64,000 nucleotides of DNA from Mesostigma viride. Its lineage: Eukaryota; Streptophyta; Mesostigmatophyceae; Mesostigmatales; Mesostigmataceae. Location of the stretch: the NCBI GenBank assembly GCA_009746045.1, contig RPFO01000448.1:270126-334125 (forward strand), given 5' to 3'. A model generated the notes under the pieces. It did not search any database. It had not been told where the DNA came from and saw only the letters and a list, made by a program, of their open reading frames with translations. Shown in pieces: positions 58,321 to 64,000 of this stretch (positions are counted from its first letter, which is position 1; the number at the start of each line of letters is the position of its first letter). Made by a program: the position numbers and the translations under genes.

Positions 58321-59010
58321 TTAGTCGGTGGACAGGCCACTGAGCGCTCTATACACAACAAAGGGTCGCATCACTGTGGGGGCAATGCAACCACTGATAA
58401 GGATACGGATGGCGTGCTGGAGGTGGGCGCGGTTGCACCCGAACATAGTGCTGGTGTTGTACCACCAGCTGCCGTCCGAGCCTGCAGATGAGGCGATTGA
58501 TGTCGTGGAGATGGAGGCACAGGTCGTAAAGCGAGGCGTAGTCCCCGAAGAAGATGCAACGCAGGGCAGTTGCCGGGGACATGTTGGTCCAGTCGTTATC
58601 ATCGACCTTGAAAGGTTCCGGCCGAAAGCGCGGTTCTGAGGGGCGTGAAGACCCTCCTGTTTTGTCGGCGGAGCCGGTGCGTTTAGGGTCAGGCGATGCC
58701 GATGCCGGCGAGGCATTGAGCCCGGGAGGGTTCGTGGCGACCACCAGTGCACGACTAGTGTCACCGCTGCCTGCCGGACCTGAGGGCGAAGCTGCAGCCG
58801 GAGCGCTGCAGACGTATTTTCATGGCCGAGCGCATCCGCCAAACTGCGTTGCGTTGAGGAGCGTTTGCTCGTCATATATTGCGTAATACCTTTTGAAAAT
58901 TATATCAGCATGTGCGTCTTAGAAAGACGAAGAGATAGTGATATTCACAGCTGAATTCGGTGCTCAAACGTGAAAGTTATGAGCTCCGCCGTCAGCCATG
59001 GCTACCTCGG
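58321..59010 (-). pseudogene. Truncated, frameshifted LINE ORF1 copy
   Basis: From 58825 the minus strand encodes LRLQLRPQVRQAAVTLVVHW, then shifts frame at about 58740 into PGLNASPASASPDPKRTG and later RCIFFGDYASLYDLCLHLH, clearly homologous to the N-terminal third of the intact ORF1. It is lost at 58321. The 5' flank to about 59010 also matches the intact element. Confidence 0.8.
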
Positions 59011-61126
59011 CTAAGTCCATTTCCATCTGATTGAGGAAGTCTGCGTGTACATTCATCGCCATGCGTCCAGGCATAGTTGTCTCACTTCATTCATTAACCC
59101 GTGTTTTTTTAATTAGAACGCGATATATCGCGTTGTAAGCTTTTTTTAGAACGCGTATAGCACCTAAGGAAATTTTTTTTTCATGGTCATGTATATACTT
59201 TCCTGAAAGCCCATAAATCAAAGGATTTTTTGAGCTACTCAGACCTACAAAATGCCAATTCATTAGAGAGATACACTGGTTTGAATACAGGGGGGTCTGA
59301 CCATGACCGCAATTTGTTGACCCTAGGTCACAAGTCATGTTGGCTCACACCCAACAGTTTTGTCCTCAATTGAGGACAGTGCAATGCTGTTAATAACTCT
59401 CACACACACAAAAAATTAAATATGGGGCTTTGAACCATGATCATTTATGATGTGTTTGAGAGTTCCAATGCTTAACATCATCCATATGTGCGCATTTCCT
59501 ATTTAATTATGAATTGTTACGTGCAGGGGGGCCTGCATCGGCAACCAAGGAAAACCCTCCACTATAATGCACGAGAGAATGAGACGCAAAGACCATGATT
59601 CCAAGGACCACAAGCGGTCACCAAACCCATAGGACACCTCCCTAACATGTGGCAGCCACCCCGGGGCTGCCCATGCTTGGCCACCCCACGGACAGCTATG
59701 ACATATGGCCAGGAACCCGATACGAGCAACTGCACTTGGCAGAGCACAAGGAAAGCTAGCTAAGCCAAACTAGGGTAAGGACAGGTTTTCAGCGGCCGAG
59801 TAAGGTCCTAGGTCTTCGTAGGACGCTTAGGTGACACCATGGTGCTTTAGCACCCTAGGTGGAGCCATGCATGCAATATAAAGGGCTCATTATAGGTATC
59901 GCAAAGACGAAGAGGCTATCACAGCAGCAGAATGCCAACATGACAAGGTCAACTCCTCTACCTAGCTCCCTCTAGAAAAAGGGTTATATGTCAGAAACCA
60001 TATAGGCAAGATCCCAGAAAGCCTGGGAAAAACTTTCAGCAACAAGGCAGCGACAAGAAACTATCCACACGTACGCTTACCATAGCAAGCAAGGCATTGC
60101 TTCTAACGCCAGCGTTGGCCATGCAGATAACGATTACCTTTGCATTGACGGAACGGAAGGAAAAAACGGTGGCCAGCTAACACTCGCCTCTCCCCATTCA
60201 ACAGCGGCATGAAAATGAAGGGGCTGGGCATAATACACAATCGAAATCATACAATGTAATCGAATAACAACCTACGACATGTGTTGTCGTAATTTATATG
60301 AAGAAACGGATGCGGATGATGTCCGGAGACGGCTTCTCGACGTGCTCCCAGCCGGCCAGATGCGCGGAAAGGCTCGAAAATTATAAAAGAAAGCATGGGG
60401 ACGCGCGGGCAGCACCCAGCCTTGCGGCAAATGAAATCTATGGCTCGCGCCCACCGCCGTCGTCGCCAGGCGCAACGACGATCTGACGACATAAAAACTG
60501 GGTATATTTAACCCTTCCAACCGCCCAAAATACTTGTACCCAGAACTCGCCCTTGAACCCGAAAGCGTAACAATACCCACCCTCACGGTATCCGTTGCTA
60601 ATGTCAAGAAAAAAGCGCGCATCACAGAGCAGTATACCGGCTTGTCATGCAATCTACGTCGCCTCCCGTTTTTCTGCAAACTAGACAAATTCCGTTCATC
60701 AAAGAATTTTTTAGAGAATCAAAAGCGACTGCCCCCCAAAAACAGCTTGGGCGGAAGCTCTAGATGTCGATCTATAATTCTGTCTTGGTCCGGGGCAAAA
60801 CGATCGCCTGTGTAGTTCAGGCAAGCCTCGGACCTGGCTCGACCCCATAGCCGCAATTTGCGGGAACACACGCACGCATTGCAACGTTCCCACCAAAATA
60901 GGTACTTTTCTCCACCACATAATTTACAGGTACGGACGGGTCCTGTCGACCCCAGTACCGCGCCGCGCCGGGTACCGAGTCCATTTTCGCGGGAAAAGGG
61001 TCAGATGACCGTTGGGACCAAGGTTTCGCGCCAATACCTGCAGCTGAAGGTGCTGTCCTTATTGGGAGGATTTTGTCCTCAATTGAGGACATGTGAGTTC
61101 AAAGGGGCAATGTGCTTATTCACAAA
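59011..61126. other. No gene recognised
   Basis: Only short or low-quality ORFs. The palindrome TCCTCAATTGAGGA occurs at about 59365 and again at about 61075, hinting at a dispersed element between or around them. Nothing else can be supported. Confidence 0.3.
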
Positions 61127-61787
61127 TTAAGGGGACTCGTCACCAAAACACCAAAAAATCAATAAAAATTCAAAACTCGCATTAAACCTATGCAAACAGT
61201 GCCCAAAAGTGATTGGGGACACAAAGTAGCATTTATGACGATTTGTCGTGCACTTACTAGGGGTACTACCCCTGGCATGTGGCTAAAAATAGCACAAGAC
61301 GCTAAACCGTTCTTGCCGCCCAACGGTCAATAGGAGCATCTGTTTGACCTGCCCATACATTCCAAACGAGTTCCCCCTCTCCTCGACCGTTTGAGCTACT
61401 AACATGGGTCGGCGGGTCAGGTTTGTGAGAGTTATTAATTTTCCCGCCAAAATACGGTCTTTTTTCGCGGGAAAATTAATAACTCTCACAAACCTGACCC
61501 GCTGAACCATGTTAGTAACTCAAACGGTCGAGGAGAGGGGGAACTTGTTTGGAATGTATGGGCAGGTCAATCAGATGCTCCTATTGACCGTGGCGTGGCA
61601 AAAACGGTTTAGCGTCTTGTGCTATTTTTAGCCAAATGCCGGGGGTAATACCCCAAGTAAGTGCACGACAAATCGTCATAAATGCTACTTTGGGTCCCCA
61701 AACCCATTTGGGCATTGTTCGCATAGGTTTAATGTGAGTTTTGAATTTTTATTGATTTTTTGGTGTTTTGGTGACGAGTCCCCTTAA
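61127..61787. mobile_element. 661-bp near-perfect palindromic (foldback/MITE-like) element
   Basis: TTAAGGGGACTCGTCACC at 61127 is mirrored by GGTGACGAGTCCCCTTAA ending at 61787. The two arms of about 325 bp match almost throughout, meeting near 61455-61465 at TTCGCGGGAAAATTAATAAC. TTAA borders both ends, which fits a TTAA (or TA) target duplication. No ORF. Confidence 0.85.
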
Positions 61788-62035
61788 TGGTTCATGAAAA
61801 AAATCTGGCTTCTTGCACGAGCTATGGGCAACATATGCAGGCTTTGTGGAACAAAACTCAGGCCCATTGGGCCACTGGAGCTATTTTTCATTAGCATCAC
61901 AAACACAACGCAGTACAACGCAGTGGGGAAAATGAGAGCCCTTCACAACATGACGCAACGACACGAGCCCCATAAACGGGGCCATAGTGAGCTTGGAGGC
62001 CATGAAAATAATAGTGTTGTATAAGTTATACAGGC

Positions 62036-63576
62036 ACGTGCTCGCTTTGCTAGCATTGCAGGCCGTGCCCCTGGCCTAGCGATCACGAACGAGCTTGGGG
62101 AAGGGGGGCCGACTAACAAGCAGAATTTACTAGCTGACCTCATTTATGCCGACGACATCACGCTCATCGAGAAGCCGGAGTCTGACCAACTTTGGCTGGA
62201 CTGCCTGGCGCTCGAGGCTCCCGGCTCGAGGCTCCGGGGCGGTTGGTCTCGAAATCTGACAGCCCCAAAACGGAGCTGGCCCTGGCCCTTCGAGGCCCTG
62301 GCCCTTGGCATGGCAGGGCCCCCACCCACACTCCACCTCTTAGACGATGCCGAGGTCAACTACCCTCCTTCAGGCCGCTTCAAGCTGCTCGGCAGTTGGC
62401 TTCCCGCAACTGCGAGGACGACATGACGACACGGATCGGCATGGCGTGGGCGCACCTCCATGACCACCGCCGCTGGTGGAGCAACCCCGCCCTACCCCGG
62501 ATCGTCAAGCGTGACCTCTTCAAGGTCGTCATTCTGACGATCCTGACCTACGGCGCCGCGACGTGGACACTGACGCAGGAGCTGGAGCAACGACTCGACG
62601 GCGCCGTCACCAAGATGCTGCGCAAGGCCCCCTTTAAAACAGGACCTGTTCAAGGTCCTCGTCCTTCCTGTTCTCACGTATGGGGCCGAGACGTGGACCC
62701 TCACCGCCGACCTGGCCCGCAAGCTGGACGGCGCGGTCACCAGCATGCTGCGTTCCATTTTCAGAGTAGGATATGCTGCTCACGTCCGCAATGAGGACCT
62801 GTACCAGGGCATGCCCTATATCACCAGCACCATTAATTAAGCAACGACGCCTGCAGCTAGTAGGGCACCTAGCTCGCACCAACCAGGTAGACACCTCACG
62901 TGGCCCCCCCGCAGGACTGCGACCAGCCCAGCCTGGCCGGCACCTCCTGACGTGGGCGGGGCCCAGTGATGTTAGACGCCGCAAGGCCCGCACCTTCAAA
63001 GAACAGCTAGTAGAGGACATGGGGGGCCTAGGCCTCTCCGTGATTTGGAAGAAGATGATGGACAAGGCCAAGTGGGCCCAGGTCATAGAGGACAACGAGC
63101 CCCCCCCAGTGGGGAAGCGCCCGCGTGTGCAATCCCGTGGGAGGCACGCCAGATAGCTCCCCTAGGGCAGCGTGCGGCTGCCTATAGATAGATGTTGTCG
63201 TTAGCATGCTGTTAGATAGATGTAGTATAGCCGATGTAGATAGATTAGACCGGTAGGACTGTTTGCACCCATCCATCCATCCATCCATCCATCCATCCAT
63301 CCATCCATCCATCCATCCATCCATCCATCCATCCATCCATCCATCCATCCATCCATCCATCCATCCATCCATCCATCCATCCATCCATCCATCCATCCAT
63401 CCATCCATCCATCCATCCATCCATCCATCCATCCATCCATCCATCCATCCATCCATCCATCCATCCATCCATCCATCCATCCATCCATCCATCCATCCAT
63501 CCATCCATCCATCCATCCATCGGGGTTAATGCTCCGTGACTCCCCAACGGGAGCACGAGTCTAATTAATTAATTAA
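62036..63576 (+). mobile_element. Chimeric LINE: family A RT joined to family B RT tail and 3' end
   Basis: 62040-62630 encodes family A RT (LADLIYADDITLIEKPES, FKLLGSWLP, RLDGAVTKMLRKA). At about 62632 it switches to family B, repeating the same protein region (QDLFKVLVLPVLTYGAETWT, KLDGAVTSMLRS) in another frame. It runs to the family B stop at 63156, the 3' UTR, a very long CATC array and a TTAA tail. Confidence 0.78.
63266..63522. repeat. CATC tetranucleotide array, about 63 copies
   Basis: Pure CATC run inside a LINE family B 3' UTR, where sister copies (57310, 58065) have three or four repeats. Confidence 0.95.
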
Positions 63577-63589
63577 TCCCCTTTCAAGG

Positions 63590-64000
63590 TTTGCACGTTA
63601 TAGTAATGAGGATTTGTACGCTGATTTGCCCTATGTTTCCCACATTATTAGGCACAGGCGCCTGGGCCTAGCCGGGCACCTGGCCCGCACAGATCAGGTA
63701 GATACATCAGATAGACTAGCTGGCACCAAGCCCGCCCAGCCTGGGCGATATGTCCTCACCTGGCGTGCCCCCGGCCGCGCGCGGCAGGGCCGCAAACCGT
63801 GGACTTTTCGTGATATACTCGGCATGGCCCATGTGCTATACTAGACGTGACGGGCTCACCCCCGGGCAGCCTCCTGGCTTGTCTGTAACATGGAGGCAGA
63901 TGGTGCGCAAGGATAGATGGCAAGTAGTGATCAATGAAGCTTAGTAGGAGACCACCGCCAAGCCTGTGGGGGCTCCGCGTGTGACCAAGTATGGCATTCA
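63590..64000 (+). mobile_element. LINE family A 3' part, runs off the right edge
   Basis: Encodes NEDLYADLPYVSHIIRHRR, LGLAGHLARTDQVDTSDRL and PGRYVLTWRAPGRARQGRK, then the family A 3' UTR, cut by the end of the window. Confidence 0.8.

Noticed and set aside
60247-61092. Several 60-138-codon ORFs
   Set aside because: No conserved motif, no matching neighbours, and overlapping frames on both strands.

Overview
This is a eukaryotic nuclear window. Every gene I can rebuild is split by GT-AG introns, long introns carry minisatellites, and LINE retrotransposon debris fills both ends. The Rpn10 protein encoded here resembles plant Rpn10 closely, so a green alga (Viridiplantae) is the best guess. 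I cannot name the genus.

Layout. 1-1643 (+): last three exons of a gene entering from the left; its C-terminus resembles a NIMA-related kinase tail, weakly. 2.15-9.06 kb: nested and broken LINE copies and one probable tRNA-derived SINE. 9395-42013 (-): one 27-exon gene. 42.0-44.2 kb: intergenic space between two divergent genes. 44215-52276 (+): complete 10-exon RPN10 gene for a 26S proteasome ubiquitin receptor. 52.8-64 kb: a second transposon cluster with an intact LINE ORF1 lacking ORF2, 3' LINE fragments, a 661-bp palindromic element and a chimeric LINE.

The main discovery is the minus-strand gene. Its exons join in one consistent frame into a predicted protein of about 1348 residues. 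An SbcD/Mre11-like metallophosphoesterase (SDLH, GDFWH, GNHDQ, GHYH) is fused in the same chain to an SbcC/Rad50-like ATPase (Walker A, Q-loop, CxxC zinc hook between coiled coils, LSGGE signature, Walker B, D-loop, H-loop). The first exon looks like an organellar transit peptide. In most organisms the two activities are separate subunits, so this would be a single-chain SbcDC/Mre11-Rad50 machine, possibly in an organelle.

The second discovery is a recurring genome habit. In at least seven introns of the two main genes, the 3' end of the upstream exon plus its 5' splice donor has been copied into the following intron. Copy number runs from 2 to about 122. These arrays have the potential to create many alternative donors. 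In one case (33-bp units after exon 22) each donor choice would keep the reading frame.
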